Shown here piece by piece: positions 44,762-54,038 of a DNA stretch of 64,000 nt. The stretch's first letter is position 1. The number at the start of each line of letters is the position of its first letter. The position numbers and the translations under genes are program-made. Source of the DNA: a bacterium (Candidatus Blackallbacteria) CG13_big_fil_rev_8_21_14_2_50_49_14 (GTDB lineage Bacteria; Cyanobacteriota; Sericytochromatia; UBA7694); contig PFGG01000004.1 of the NCBI GenBank assembly GCA_002783405.1, positions 1 to 64,000 of the forward strand. The letters run 5' to 3'. The notes below the pieces were generated by a model. The model was not told the DNA's origin and did no database searches. It worked only from the letters and a program-made list of their open reading frames with translations.

Positions 44762-47053
44762 ATGCTCACTCGCCTCGGAACCTTTGTGGTCCGCTTCCGT
44801 TTGTATATTATTCTGTTCTGGATTCTCCTGCTGATTCCAGCTTTTTATGCCAGTACCCATCTTCACAATGTTTTGCAGGGAGAAGTGACCAGTGCCAAAG
44901 GTGGGGAAATGTACCGTCAGGAAGCTTTGCTCAATAAGGAGTTTCCTGAACAATATCTTTACAATATCCTGATTGTCTTAAAAAGCACGCAAAACAAAGT
45001 TGAAGACCCCGTCTACAGCCAATTGATAGAGCGCTATATCAAAGTTGCTCAGAGCGTAAAAGGGGCGGCCCCTCCCGTTTCTTTCCAGCAGGATCCCAGC
45101 ATGCTCAGCCAAGACCATCGCAATACCTTTGTCTATATTGGGCTTGAAGCCCGCAATTACAAAGACGCCGATGTCTTGGCCCTGCATTTGACCGAGGCCT
45201 TGCGAAAAGTGGAACTGCCCAAAGGTTTTGAAATGCGTTTGACCGGAGGGCCTCTGTTTGGGCGTGAAATTACCACGGTCAGCGCCAAGGATGGGTTCAA
45301 TACCGAAAAGCGGATTTTGCCGATTGTCGGCGTGGTGCTGATTTTTGCCTTTGGCGGTTTGGTGGCTGCGGGCCTGCCGCTTTTGATGGGCATGATGAGT
45401 ACCCTTCTGACCCTGGGTATTTTGTTTATTCTGGCTCATTTTTTAGAAATCACTTCCCTCTCCCAGAATATTGTTTCCATGCTCGGCTTGGGTGTTGGCA
45501 TCGATTATTCCCTGCTGATGGTCAATCGCTTCCGTGAAGAGCTTTTTGATAAGGGCTATGGCAAAGAGGAAGCTGCGATCCGCACGGTAGAATCTGCGGG
45601 GCGCACGATTCTCTATTCGGGCACTGTGGTGAGCATTGGCCTGATTGCACTTTTGATTCCGAATGTGGTGTTTATGCATTCTCTGGGCCTGAGCGGTTTG
45701 TTGGTGGTCTTTGTAACGATTCTGTTGGGGTTGACGCTTTTACCTGCTGTGCTCTCGCTTTTGGGAGACCGTATCAATACGCCTCGCCGTTTGGTGCGTA
45801 TGGCCAAAGAGGCTTGGGGCCAAAAGCGGTTCTGGTATCAATGGGCCCGTTATATTATGTCCCGTCCGCTCTTCTTTGGAATTGTTTCGATTGGCATGTT
45901 GGTCTGTTTAAGCCTGTTTACACTTGAAATGAAACTCTGGAACACCACGATTCGGATTATGCCCGACTCCATGGAAACCAAGCAGGGCTTTGAGCGCCTT
46001 TTGGATATCGATGGCAAGTATAAGTTTGCGCCGATTATTGTCACTTTTTCAACCAAAGACAAATCACCGATCTGGCTCGAAAAAAATCTGCGGGATGCAT
46101 ATTCGTTTATGCAGGCCGTTCAAAACCAGGAACCGATTATCAGTATGGTGGGGCTGGTCAATACCTCCCAACCGCTGGATGCCCATTTGCCGCTTTACAA
46201 TACGATTGCGGGATACGGGGGCATTGCCAATATGCGCTTTTTCCAGCCTGCTGTCAGTCTGCCCTATATCAGCCAGGATGAATCCCAAGGGGCCTTGGTG
46301 ATGTACCATGCTTTTGACGGCTATGGTATTACCGAAAGCAGTGCGGATATGAATACGATCCGCGATATCCGTGAATTCAGAGATCAGGTGGCTACACATT
46401 TCCCCAATCTTGAAATCATGGTGGGGGGGATGAGCGCGATTCCTGTTGAAATGCAGGATGCAATCTATGATAATTTTCCTTTTATTGTGATTATGACCGT
46501 GATTGTAACTTATCTTCTAACCATGTTTTCTTTTGGTTCAATTCTGCTGCCCTTAAAAGCGGTTTTTTTGAATTTGCTTTCGGTTACGGCCACCTATGGC
46601 TGTATGGTCTTGGTTTTTCAAAAGGGTTTTGCAGCCCATATTTTGGGCATCGATGTTCTGCCTGAAGCTCTGATGGTGGTTTCTCCCTTGATTTTGTTTT
46701 GTATCATTTTCGGTTTGAGCATGGATTATGAAATTTTCCTACTCAATCGGATCCGAGAAGAATATGATGCGGGAGCCGATACCGAAGAGGCGATTGCGAT
46801 TGGAATGGAAAAAACAGGCGGGATTATTACCAGTGCCGGTTTGATCATGATTCTCGTTTTTCTTGGATTTGCTTTTGCCCGTCTGATTGTGATCAAAGAG
46901 TTTGGTTTGGGGTTGGCGATTGCGATTTTTATTGATGCCACGATTATTCGCTTGATGGTGGTGCCGGCCTTGATGAAACTTTTTGGTCGTGCAAATTGGT
47001 TTTTGCCCAAATTTTTGGATATTCCCATCCTGCGCAAGGCGCTCAAGGATTAG
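44762..47053 (+). CDS. MMPL-family RND transporter
   Basis: A 763-residue inner-membrane protein. It has TM1 at the N-terminus (LYIILFWILLLIPAFY), a periplasmic loop, a helix bundle with GLGVGIDYSLLMVNRFREE near residue 245, and a second half repeating the plan with GLSMDYEIFLLNRIREE near residue 655. The DY pairs in both repeats are the MMPL proton-relay hallmark. MMPL proteins export lipids or lipid-linked molecules. No adaptor is encoded nearby and MMPL proteins often work without one. It is followed by gltX after 50 bases. Confidence 0.92.
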   Translation: MLTRLGTFVVRFRLYIILFWILLLIPAFYASTHLHNVLQGEVTSAKGGEMYRQEALLNKEFPEQYLYNILIVLKSTQNKVEDPVYSQLIERYIKVAQSVKGAAPPVSFQQDPSMLSQDHRNTFVYIGLEARNYKDADVLALHLTEALRKVELPKGFEMRLTGGPLFGREITTVSAKDGFNTEKRILPIVGVVLIFAFGGLVAAGLPLLMGMMSTLLTLGILFILAHFLEITSLSQNIVSMLGLGVGIDYSLLMVNRFREELFDKGYGKEEAAIRTVESAGRTILYSGTVVSIGLIALLIPNVVFMHSLGLSGLLVVFVTILLGLTLLPAVLSLLGDRINTPRRLVRMAKEAWGQKRFWYQWARYIMSRPLFFGIVSIGMLVCLSLFTLEMKLWNTTIRIMPDSMETKQGFERLLDIDGKYKFAPIIVTFSTKDKSPIWLEKNLRDAYSFMQAVQNQEPIISMVGLVNTSQPLDAHLPLYNTIAGYGGIANMRFFQPAVSLPYISQDESQGALVMYHAFDGYGITESSADMNTIRDIREFRDQVATHFPNLEIMVGGMSAIPVEMQDAIYDNFPFIVIMTVIVTYLLTMFSFGSILLPLKAVFLNLLSVTATYGCMVLVFQKGFAAHILGIDVLPEALMVVSPLILFCIIFGLSMDYEIFLLNRIREEYDAGADTEEAIAIGMEKTGGIITSAGLIMILVFLGFAFARLIVIKEFGLGLAIAIFIDATIIRLMVVPALMKLFGRANWFLPKFLDIPILRKALKD

Positions 47054-47103
47054 GAATTTGTTTTTTTCTGGTCTATACTGAATGAAGTAAAAGGTATGCA
47101 TTC

Positions 47104-48567
47104 ATGAACTTAAATCCCGCTTCGATCCGTGTGCGCATTGCTCCCTCCCCTACCGGGAATCTGCATATCGGCACGGCCCGTGCCACACTTTTTAATTATC
47201 TCTTTGCCCGTCGCCATGGCGGCACGCTGATACTGCGTATTGAAGATACCGATCAGCAACGTTCAGAAGCCCGTTATACCGACAATATTTTTGCCGGTTT
47301 ACGAGGCTTGGGGCTGAGCTGGGACGAAGGTCCAGAGGCTGGGGGGGCCTATGGCCCTTATTTTCAGTCTGAGCGTGGCCCGCTTTATCTCAAGGCTTTG
47401 GAGCAACTCGAAGCCACAGAAAAAGTCTATCCCTGTTTTTGTTCGGAAGCTGATCTGCAAGCAGAACGCCAATTGGCCGAGCAGGCAGGAAGCACCTATG
47501 TCTACAGTCGAAAATGCAGTCATTTAAGCCCTTCTGAGGCTCATTCCCGTATTCAGGCTGGGGAAACCCCTGTTTGGCGCTTAAAGGTGCCTTCCAAGCC
47601 TGTGGTGTTTGAGGATCTGATTCGCGGCAAGATTGAGATTCACAGTGATTTGATTGGCGATATTATTATTGCCAAGCGCGATCGCAGCCCGATTTATAAT
47701 TTCGCGGTGGTGGTCGATGATGTGGAAATGCGGATTACCCATGTCTTGCGGGGAGAAGATCATATCAGCAATACCCCCAAACAGATTTTGATCTACGAGG
47801 CCTTGGGAGCCGATCTGCCAGCCTTTGGGCATTTGCCGATGATTCTGGCTCCTGACCGATCCAAGCTTTCAAAACGCCATGGCGCGACCTCTGTTTCTGA
47901 ATACCTTGAAAAGGGTTTTCTGGCCGAGGCCCTTGTCAATTACCTGGCGCTCTTGGGTTGGTCTGCGCCTGAAAATCGTGAAGTGCTTTCGCTTCAGGAG
48001 CTTTCAGAATTGTTTAATCTTGAAAATGTGACCAAGAGTGGGGCGATCTTCGATATTGAAAAGCTGACTTGGTTGAACAGCCAGTGGCTGCGCCAGCTTT
48101 CACCTGCGGTGCTCTTAGAACGCCTCCAGCCCTTTTTCAAGCAAGCTGGATTGGCCACAGAATCCCAAGATCAGGCTTGGCAGGAAAGCGTGATTACACT
48201 GGTTCAGGAAAAAGCCAAACTTTTGCCTGACTTGATTGAACAGGCAGATTTTCTCTGGCAAACGTCTCCCCAGTTTGATCCTGAACAGACCGCCAAAGCC
48301 TTTTCCCTGGCTTCTGCGCAGGATGTGCTGATGGCTTTTGAGAAAGCTTTCTCAAACTTGATCAACTGGTCAACCGAAGCGATTCATGAGGTTTTTGAAG
48401 CGCAAAAAGGCAGTTTGCCCTATAAAATGAAAGACATCATGTGGCCTTTGCGTGCGGCCTTAACAGGGCGTACAGCGGGAGCTGATTTGCAGCAAAGCAT
48501 TGTTTTGTTGGGGCGGGAGCGCTGCTTGCAGCGTCTCAATCAGGCCCTGACCCAACTGCCCAATTAA
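47104..48567 (+). CDS. gltX: Glutamyl-tRNA synthetase
   Basis: A 487-residue class I synthetase of normal bacterial length. The HIGH motif is present as HIGT in APSPTGNLHIGTARATL. EDTDQQRSE and SRKCSHLSP are in the usual places, and the KMSKS motif is KLSKRHG at about 254-260. It charges tRNA-Glu and, in lineages without GlnRS, also tRNA-Gln, which then needs GatCAB. gatB in the same window fits that route. AAAAGG lies 10 bases before the ATG, and TATACT (47074-47079) may be a -10 box. Confidence 0.98.
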   Translation: MNLNPASIRVRIAPSPTGNLHIGTARATLFNYLFARRHGGTLILRIEDTDQQRSEARYTDNIFAGLRGLGLSWDEGPEAGGAYGPYFQSERGPLYLKALEQLEATEKVYPCFCSEADLQAERQLAEQAGSTYVYSRKCSHLSPSEAHSRIQAGETPVWRLKVPSKPVVFEDLIRGKIEIHSDLIGDIIIAKRDRSPIYNFAVVVDDVEMRITHVLRGEDHISNTPKQILIYEALGADLPAFGHLPMILAPDRSKLSKRHGATSVSEYLEKGFLAEALVNYLALLGWSAPENREVLSLQELSELFNLENVTKSGAIFDIEKLTWLNSQWLRQLSPAVLLERLQPFFKQAGLATESQDQAWQESVITLVQEKAKLLPDLIEQADFLWQTSPQFDPEQTAKAFSLASAQDVLMAFEKAFSNLINWSTEAIHEVFEAQKGSLPYKMKDIMWPLRAALTGRTAGADLQQSIVLLGRERCLQRLNQALTQLPN

Positions 48568-48582
48568 ACTGAAGGGGAAAAT

Positions 48583-49533
48583 ATGCTGGAGTATATCATT
48601 AAGCGGCTTTTACTGATTCCCGTAACGCTGATCGGAATTTTCACCATTACCTTTGCGCTTCTGTATATTGTGCCCGGAGACCCGGTGGCTACCATTATGG
48701 GAGAAAAAGGGGATGCAAAAACCAAGGCTGCAATTCGTGCGCAATTGAATTTGGACAAGCCGCTTTATGAGCAGTATGGTCTGTATTTGGGCAATGTGGT
48801 CAAAGGCGATTTGGGGCAGAGTTTTATTACCCGTAAAAAAGTGACTGATTCGATTGTTGAGGCCTTTCCCCTGACCTTCAATCTTGCACTTTTATCCGTG
48901 ATTATTATGACGGTGATTGGTATTCCCGTGGGCATTATCTCTTCGATCAAGCAGCGCTCGCTTTTGGATCGGGTTTTGATGGTTGCGGCGATTGGGGGCG
49001 TTTCGGCACCGGGTTTTTGGGTGGGTTTGATTGCGCTTTTGCTCTTTGTACATATTTTTCATATCTTTCCTTTGAATACGATTGAAGTCACTTCTTTGGG
49101 CTGGCCTGGTTATTTGGGCTATCTGATTTTACCCGCTTCGGTTTTGGGGGTGCGTGGCATTGCGATTGTCGCACGCTTGACCCGTTCTACTCTTTTGGAA
49201 GTGATTCGCCAGGATTATATCCGCACAGCCCGTGCCAAGGGCCTGACTGAGAAAGTGGTTATTTTTAAACATGCCCTGCGCAATGCTTTGATTCCCGTGA
49301 TTACCTATGTGGGCATGGATTTGGCTTTCCTGATGGGGGGAGCCGTTGTGACTGAAACTGTTTTTGCCTGGCCTGGTTTGGGGCGCTTGGCTGTTCAAGC
49401 CTTGCGTCAGAAAGATATTCCCGTGGTCTTGGGAACCGTTTTATTTACCTCGGCCTTGATCGTGGTCGCCAATCTTTTGACCGACCTTTCCTATGCTGCA
49501 GTCGACCCCCGTGTTAAATTGGGAAATAAATAA
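48583..49533 (+). CDS. ABC transporter permease, DppB/OppB type
   Basis: A 316-residue membrane protein of the peptide/nickel-type permease family. YIIKRLLLIPVTLIGIFTIT opens it, PGDPVATIMGEKGD and LGQSFITRKKV follow, and the EAA loop is seen in YIRTARAKGLTEKVVIFKHA. It has about six membrane helices. Normally it pairs with a DppC-type permease, two ATPases and a binding protein. None is in this window, so the rest of the system is elsewhere or the gene is an orphan. It begins 15 bases after gltX. Confidence 0.92.
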   Translation: MLEYIIKRLLLIPVTLIGIFTITFALLYIVPGDPVATIMGEKGDAKTKAAIRAQLNLDKPLYEQYGLYLGNVVKGDLGQSFITRKKVTDSIVEAFPLTFNLALLSVIIMTVIGIPVGIISSIKQRSLLDRVLMVAAIGGVSAPGFWVGLIALLLFVHIFHIFPLNTIEVTSLGWPGYLGYLILPASVLGVRGIAIVARLTRSTLLEVIRQDYIRTARAKGLTEKVVIFKHALRNALIPVITYVGMDLAFLMGGAVVTETVFAWPGLGRLAVQALRQKDIPVVLGTVLFTSALIVVANLLTDLSYAAVDPRVKLGNK

Positions 49534-49544
49534 GGCATGTGTTC

Positions 49545-49979
49545 ATGTCTGACTTAAGCCCATTGGGCCTGGATGAAGCGCTCTTGAAGCCCTTGGTTCA
49601 GGCCGGGTTTGATTCTCCTGAGGCTCTGGCGGCTGTCAGCATTTCTGCTCTACAGACGATGGGTTTGTCTGACGCTGAAATTCAGGTAATTTTTGCGCGT
49701 GTGGATTTTTACCTGGATCGCCAGGCCAACGCCTCTCTCTTATGTCCGGCTCTACCAGAACCCTGTGATTTTGTAGAGATTGATTACTTAACGCTTGATT
49801 CTGTTTTGCGTGCGAAGCTTAAGCAGCAGGGCTATCGTTTTTTAAATGAGTTGGCCTTTGAAGAGAAGCCGAGTCTGGCCGTACATTTTTCCAATACCGA
49901 AATTTTTGAGCTGGAGCGGGCTTTGGTTGATTTTATAGATGCCTACCGCTATGAGAAAATTCGTTTAATCGAAGTTTAG
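49545..49979 (+). CDS. Helix-hairpin-helix-like small protein
   Basis: A 144-residue protein. Residues 1-45 (LLKPLVQAGFDSPEALAAVS, then ALQTMGLSDAEIQVIFARV) have the spacing of a helix-hairpin-helix domain like that at the end of RpoA or NusA. A second, weaker copy may begin near residue 80 (AKLKQQGYRFLNELAFEEKP). Such domains bind DNA or proteins without sequence specificity. ATG 49545 is preferred over GTG 49539 because AAGG lies 9 bases before it. Role unknown. Confidence 0.55.
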   Translation: MSDLSPLGLDEALLKPLVQAGFDSPEALAAVSISALQTMGLSDAEIQVIFARVDFYLDRQANASLLCPALPEPCDFVEIDYLTLDSVLRAKLKQQGYRFLNELAFEEKPSLAVHFSNTEIFELERALVDFIDAYRYEKIRLIEV

Positions 49980-49991
49980 AAAGGAAAAACA

Positions 49992-50153
49992 ATGAGTTCA
50001 GCTGAACAGCGCTCTGAAAAACCTGAAAATGATTTAGACACCAAAGAATTGCGTAAAAAATCTGACGCCGAAAAAAAACAGGAAAAAGATTCCCTGATCA
50101 ATCTTTGGATGCAGGATCTGGGCCAGAATGAAAAAAAAGAAGAGCAAGCCTAG
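49992..50153 (+). CDS. 53-residue charged small protein
   Basis: A small gene, ATG 49992 to TAG 50153, with AAAGGA upstream. The product starts MSSAEQRSEKPENDLDTKEL, continues with Lys/Glu-rich sequence around one hydrophobic patch (LINLWMQDLG), and has no signal peptide. It begins 13 bases after the helix-hairpin-helix gene and ends before a strong terminator, so it is very likely a real gene. Not recognised. Confidence 0.6.
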   Translation: MSSAEQRSEKPENDLDTKELRKKSDAEKKQEKDSLINLWMQDLGQNEKKEEQA

Positions 50154-50189
50154 CTATTTGAGCACCCGATTTTTAATAATTGAAATGCA

Positions 50190-50218
50190 AAAAGGCCCCG
50201 GAATTTCCGGGGCCTTTT
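50190..50218. terminator. Bidirectional terminator
   Basis: AAAAGGCCCCGG (50190-50201) and CCGGGGCCTTTT (50207-50218) form a perfect 12-bp stem with a 5-base loop. A and T runs on both sides let it serve the convergent genes on both strands. Confidence 0.85.
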
Positions 50219-50237
50219 GATATTGATTGAATGCCCT

Positions 50238-53096
50238 TTAAAGGGTTCCTCGGAAGGTGGTAGTGACCGTATTGTTATTGGAGTCAAAACCACCAATGAC
50301 ATAAATCCGTGAGCCATAGGCGGCAACGGCGGCTCCTCCACGGGCAGAGGGCAGGCGTTTCAGGGTCCGCCATTTGTCTGCGACGAAGTCATATTCATAA
50401 ACGGAATCCTGTTCAACACCGTTTTGATCTTCTCCACCAATTAGGTAGGCTTTGCTGTTGATCAGAACGACTTGGGCCTTGGTAACGGGTTTGGGGATGG
50501 GGGCCAGTGCGGTGATCCATTCATCCTTATCCACATCGTAGGCATTGACGCGATCTTCTGCGATTTCTCCACCGCCAAAGACGTAGACCTTGCCGTTATA
50601 AACGGCAGAACCGGCATTGAAGCGGCGGCTGGGAGAATTGCGTTTGGTGGTCCATTTATTGGTATCGGGATTGTATTCCTCTACCACCCGGCCATTTGAA
50701 CCGTTGCCGCCAATCACATAGATTTTTCCTCGGTAGGTGACGGCCGTTGCGCCGGAGCGTCCGGTGGTCATGCCTTGAAGATTGAGCCAGGTATTGGTGG
50801 CTGGGTCATAGCGATCCAAGCGGTTGGATTCTCCTGAACCCCCAATCACGAAGATACGGTCATCCAGAACCGTGGTTGCGACATCTGCACGGCTGGAGGG
50901 CATGGGCAAGAGGGTTGACCAGGTATTGGTGGTGACATCGTAAGCTTCAAGTTTGTCGCTGCGGTCGCTTTGAGCGCCCCCGATTACGTAGACCTTGCCA
51001 CTGATGGCATTGGCCTGTGCTCCTGAACGGGAGGTGGGAGCCGCCAGACGTTCATCCCAATTGGGCAGGTTGGCACCCGAAACGGTGAACTTCTGGAAAT
51101 TGCTCAATTGGCCTTTGACGCGAACTGAGACGTCTACTTCGCTGCCGAGATTGCTGGGCACGATGACCTGCATACTTGAACCCGTGACATTTAGCGGAAT
51201 ACTCGCCTTTTGACTGCCAAAGAAAACCGCGTTATGGGCAGGGTTATCGGTAGAGAAGTACTGACCTGTCAAGGTCACAAGTGCGCCTTCAATGCCTTCC
51301 TGCGGAATAATATTCTGCAGGGTGGGGCTGATGACATAGGGAATACCATTGCCTTTGCGACCACTTGAGGTAATGCTGACATGGCCGCTGAATGCACCAA
51401 TAGGAACCGTTACTACGATTTGACTGGGTGTGGAAGAAAGGACGCTTCCCTGAATACGGTTAAAAAAAACCTGATTCTCAGAAGGGTTGGGTGAAAAGCC
51501 TTCTCCGCTCAAGGTAATCGTTTGGCCCGGTACCACAGGCGTCGCTGGTGACATGCTGGAGATAAAGGGTACATTGTCTGCGACGGTAATCGGAAAGGTG
51601 GCGGTGACATTGGAAAGAATATCGCGAACGCGGATTTCCGTGGTTCCCGGCTTCATGGCACGAAAGGTTGCAGTGGGATTGATTCCACTGATGCTGCTGT
51701 CTTGGCTTAAAAATTGGCCAATGCTGCTGTCAAGCACTGAGAATTGAAAGGCAAAAGCCGAAACATTGGTGGCCAAATCCTGTGCCAGAATTTGAATGGC
51801 TTGATCTTTTCCTGTCAGAATGACGGGGCTGTTGGGATTCATTTCAAGAAAAAATGAGGAGTTGGACTGAACCGTAATCGCGATTGTGGCTGAAAAACTT
51901 CTGGCCCGGGCGGTTAGGTCGACGCGGCCTGCCTGTGTGCCTTTGAATACGCCATTTTCATCTACCGTGCCGACGAAATTATTGCTCAGTTCCCAGGAGG
52001 GAGTGACGGTGACTGTATTGCCTGCTTTGTCTTTTCCTTCTGCTTTGAGCTCAAAGGGAACGTTGCTGTCGAGGGTGATATTCGTGTCAGGAATCAGACT
52101 TAATGAATCCAGTTCACTGTCAGTGACCGTGATACTGAGTGTTTCTGAGAGATTGCCAGAGGTGGCAGTATAACTATAGGTACCTGCTGCGCGGGGGGTA
52201 AAGACGCCTGCTGCAGTGAGATCCGCATTGGCACTGTTGGCGCCGGGCACCCACAGCGGTGTAATGTTCTGGGTGCGCCCAAAATCGTCCATTCCCACCA
52301 CCCACAGTTTTAAGCTGGTATCTTTGGCGATGGTTACGCTTTTGCCTGGTTTGAGCAGTAATTTGGTCGGCGTAAAGACGCTGGGAGCACTCGGGGCTGT
52401 CGTTGGAGTGCCTGAGGGAGCTGCCGTAGGCTCTGTAGAGGGCAGGGTAACAGGTTTTCCACTCAAAATGCTTTCAATTGCGGGCACGGCTTCTTTCAGT
52501 TTTGCGACCAGATCAGGATGGCTTTGCAGGGCTTGCATTTGGGCATCGATCGGGGTTTTCATAATATTTTGCAGAACCTGAAGTACGGCTTGGCGCTGGC
52601 TGGTCAGCTTTTCATTGGCTTCAAACTGAGCGACAGGCAAAGCCAAGAGTGTGGACATATTTAATTCAGCTGCTTTGGCATAAATTAAATCAGTGGCTGT
52701 GCTTTCAAGTGTCAGGTTAAGTGTGGTTTCTTTTTCGCGTTGTTCGGGAGTAATATCCATACGCCCACTGAGAATCACGCGGGGATTATTTTTATATTGC
52801 GCTTGAACACGGACCTGTTTGCCGACAGGGACGCTGCCCATTCTGTAGTTTTTATTGGTGGATTCGACCGCTTTGCGAAACGCGCCATCGGTAGTTGAAA
52901 CTTCAACGATGACCGCCAAGGCATCGAGCGCAATTGAGCCTTTTAAAGTCGTTTCACCGGCAAAAACCGGGGGAGCAGAGGGAGAGGGGGTAGGAACAGT
53001 CGTCGGTGAAGGAGAGGGAGTGGGGCTGACAGGCGTATTCTGGCAGCCAGCCAGAAAGACGAGTGATACAGAGAGTGCGAGAAGTGATTTTTTCAT
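50238..53096 (-). CDS. Surface lipoprotein with Ig-like, IPT/TIG and Kelch domains
   Basis: A 952-residue protein. Signal peptide with lipobox LAGC (Cys18), a Thr/Pro/Ser linker, an alpha/beta domain to about 215, a second Ala/Pro/Thr linker, then beta-sandwich domains (BIG2-like, about 240-490) and two IPT/TIG units (ISSMSPATPVVPGQTITLSG and LQNIIPQEGIEGALVTLTG). The last 300 residues form a Kelch propeller of about six blades, each with the GKVYVIGG- or YVIGGNGS-type double glycine and Trp about 15 residues after it. Likely exposed on the outer membrane and involved in binding. No catalytic motif is seen. Transcribed alone. Confidence 0.85.
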   Translation of the reverse strand: MKKSLLALSVSLVFLAGCQNTPVSPTPSPSPTTVPTPSPSAPPVFAGETTLKGSIALDALAVIVEVSTTDGAFRKAVESTNKNYRMGSVPVGKQVRVQAQYKNNPRVILSGRMDITPEQREKETTLNLTLESTATDLIYAKAAELNMSTLLALPVAQFEANEKLTSQRQAVLQVLQNIMKTPIDAQMQALQSHPDLVAKLKEAVPAIESILSGKPVTLPSTEPTAAPSGTPTTAPSAPSVFTPTKLLLKPGKSVTIAKDTSLKLWVVGMDDFGRTQNITPLWVPGANSANADLTAAGVFTPRAAGTYSYTATSGNLSETLSITVTDSELDSLSLIPDTNITLDSNVPFELKAEGKDKAGNTVTVTPSWELSNNFVGTVDENGVFKGTQAGRVDLTARARSFSATIAITVQSNSSFFLEMNPNSPVILTGKDQAIQILAQDLATNVSAFAFQFSVLDSSIGQFLSQDSSISGINPTATFRAMKPGTTEIRVRDILSNVTATFPITVADNVPFISSMSPATPVVPGQTITLSGEGFSPNPSENQVFFNRIQGSVLSSTPSQIVVTVPIGAFSGHVSITSSGRKGNGIPYVISPTLQNIIPQEGIEGALVTLTGQYFSTDNPAHNAVFFGSQKASIPLNVTGSSMQVIVPSNLGSEVDVSVRVKGQLSNFQKFTVSGANLPNWDERLAAPTSRSGAQANAISGKVYVIGGAQSDRSDKLEAYDVTTNTWSTLLPMPSSRADVATTVLDDRIFVIGGSGESNRLDRYDPATNTWLNLQGMTTGRSGATAVTYRGKIYVIGGNGSNGRVVEEYNPDTNKWTTKRNSPSRRFNAGSAVYNGKVYVFGGGEIAEDRVNAYDVDKDEWITALAPIPKPVTKAQVVLINSKAYLIGGEDQNGVEQDSVYEYDFVADKWRTLKRLPSARGGAAVAAYGSRIYVIGGFDSNNNTVTTTFRGTL

Positions 53097-53259
53097 GCTA
53101 ATTTCTCAATCCTAACCGAGTATATTAATACATTCTACCTTGTTTCGATTATTTATGCAGACAGGCTCTTGAGCAAGCTGAGCGGTCACAACTGATAAGC
53201 CTGAACTGTAAATAATTATTAAAGTAAAATATTTTCTATCTTAAAAATCTGATTCCTGA

Positions 53260-53631
53260 TTATAATCTTTCTTCAGAAATCATTTTATCAATTTTTGCCT
53301 GTAATTTTGGCGCAAGACCTAAAATACGGGCGGGGAAAATCATTTTTTGCTTTACTAATACAGGAACACGATCTTTTGGCTTCAATTTTTCATCCGTGTG
53401 ATAAAACTGGTAGGGGATCCGAAACTTGTATTGTAATTTTTCTTTTTTAATCACCACTGTGGCGTGGTATTTACACATGCCTTCATGTTGACGCGCACAT
53501 CTCAAGTCATCGGCTTCAACAAGGGTGACGGTGGCGTCCTGTAATTTTGTTTTGGAGGCACTCGTATCATAAAAATAGGCGCCACCGCCAATGACGATAC
53601 CCGCAACAATTAATTTGGGTAAAAGACTCAC
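53260..53631 (-). CDS. Small membrane-anchored hypothetical protein
   Basis: A 123-residue protein with an N-terminal membrane helix (LLPKLIVAGIVIGGGAYFY), acting as signal anchor, and a basic, beta-rich outer part. Two cysteines (LRCARQHEGMCKYH) could form a disulfide outside the cytoplasm. Not recognised. GTG 53631 is chosen because GGAG lies 10 bases upstream. TTG 53658 is the other possible start. It shows no tie to its neighbours. Confidence 0.5.
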   Translation of the reverse strand: MSLLPKLIVAGIVIGGGAYFYDTSASKTKLQDATVTLVEADDLRCARQHEGMCKYHATVVIKKEKLQYKFRIPYQFYHTDEKLKPKDRVPVLVKQKMIFPARILGLAPKLQAKIDKMISEERL

Positions 53632-53743
53632 TTTTTGTCTTCTCCACTCTGTATCCAATATAGTAGGCTATTTTCACACAACATCCATAGTGTATCATAG
53701 TTGAAGAAATTTCCTGAAAAAAGACGTACAATAAGGTGTTCAC

Positions 53744-54004
53744 TTGTTTGAGCAAATTTTGAACCAGGCCTTACAAAGAGCTGAAACTTCTTATGATCAG
53801 GTGATCCGGCGTTGGGGCAATATTCCCTTTGCCCAATCCACTGTTTATGATTGGGTCTGGTCAGAAGAGTTTGTTCAGCTTTGTGAGGATTTGACTGAGC
53901 TTGAGACCGGCTGTCTGCGAATCAGGATTTTAGAGATTTTTGGAGTGCGTCCTTGGCCCTGGTATTCCAGTTCGCGTTTACAAGGGCCTCCTCACGAATA
54001 TTGA
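53744..54004 (+). CDS. Small hypothetical protein upstream of gatB
   Basis: An 86-residue protein rich in Trp, Glu and Leu, probably helical, not recognised. TTG 53744 is preceded by AAGGTG at 5 bases. It ends 34 bases before the gatB start and likely shares its transcript. It is not GatC: GatC has a different pattern and none of it is seen here. Confidence 0.45.
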   Translation: MFEQILNQALQRAETSYDQVIRRWGNIPFAQSTVYDWVWSEEFVQLCEDLTELETGCLRIRILEIFGVRPWPWYSSSRLQGPPHEY

Positions 54005-54038
54005 AATTGAGTGTGATCTTAATTTAAGGAGTCATTTT

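Noticed and set aside
53940-54038. In-frame ATG 33 codons before the chosen gatB start
   Set aside because: GatB homologues begin with the segment after 54039, which has AAGGAG 7 bases upstream. The extension overlaps the preceding small gene.
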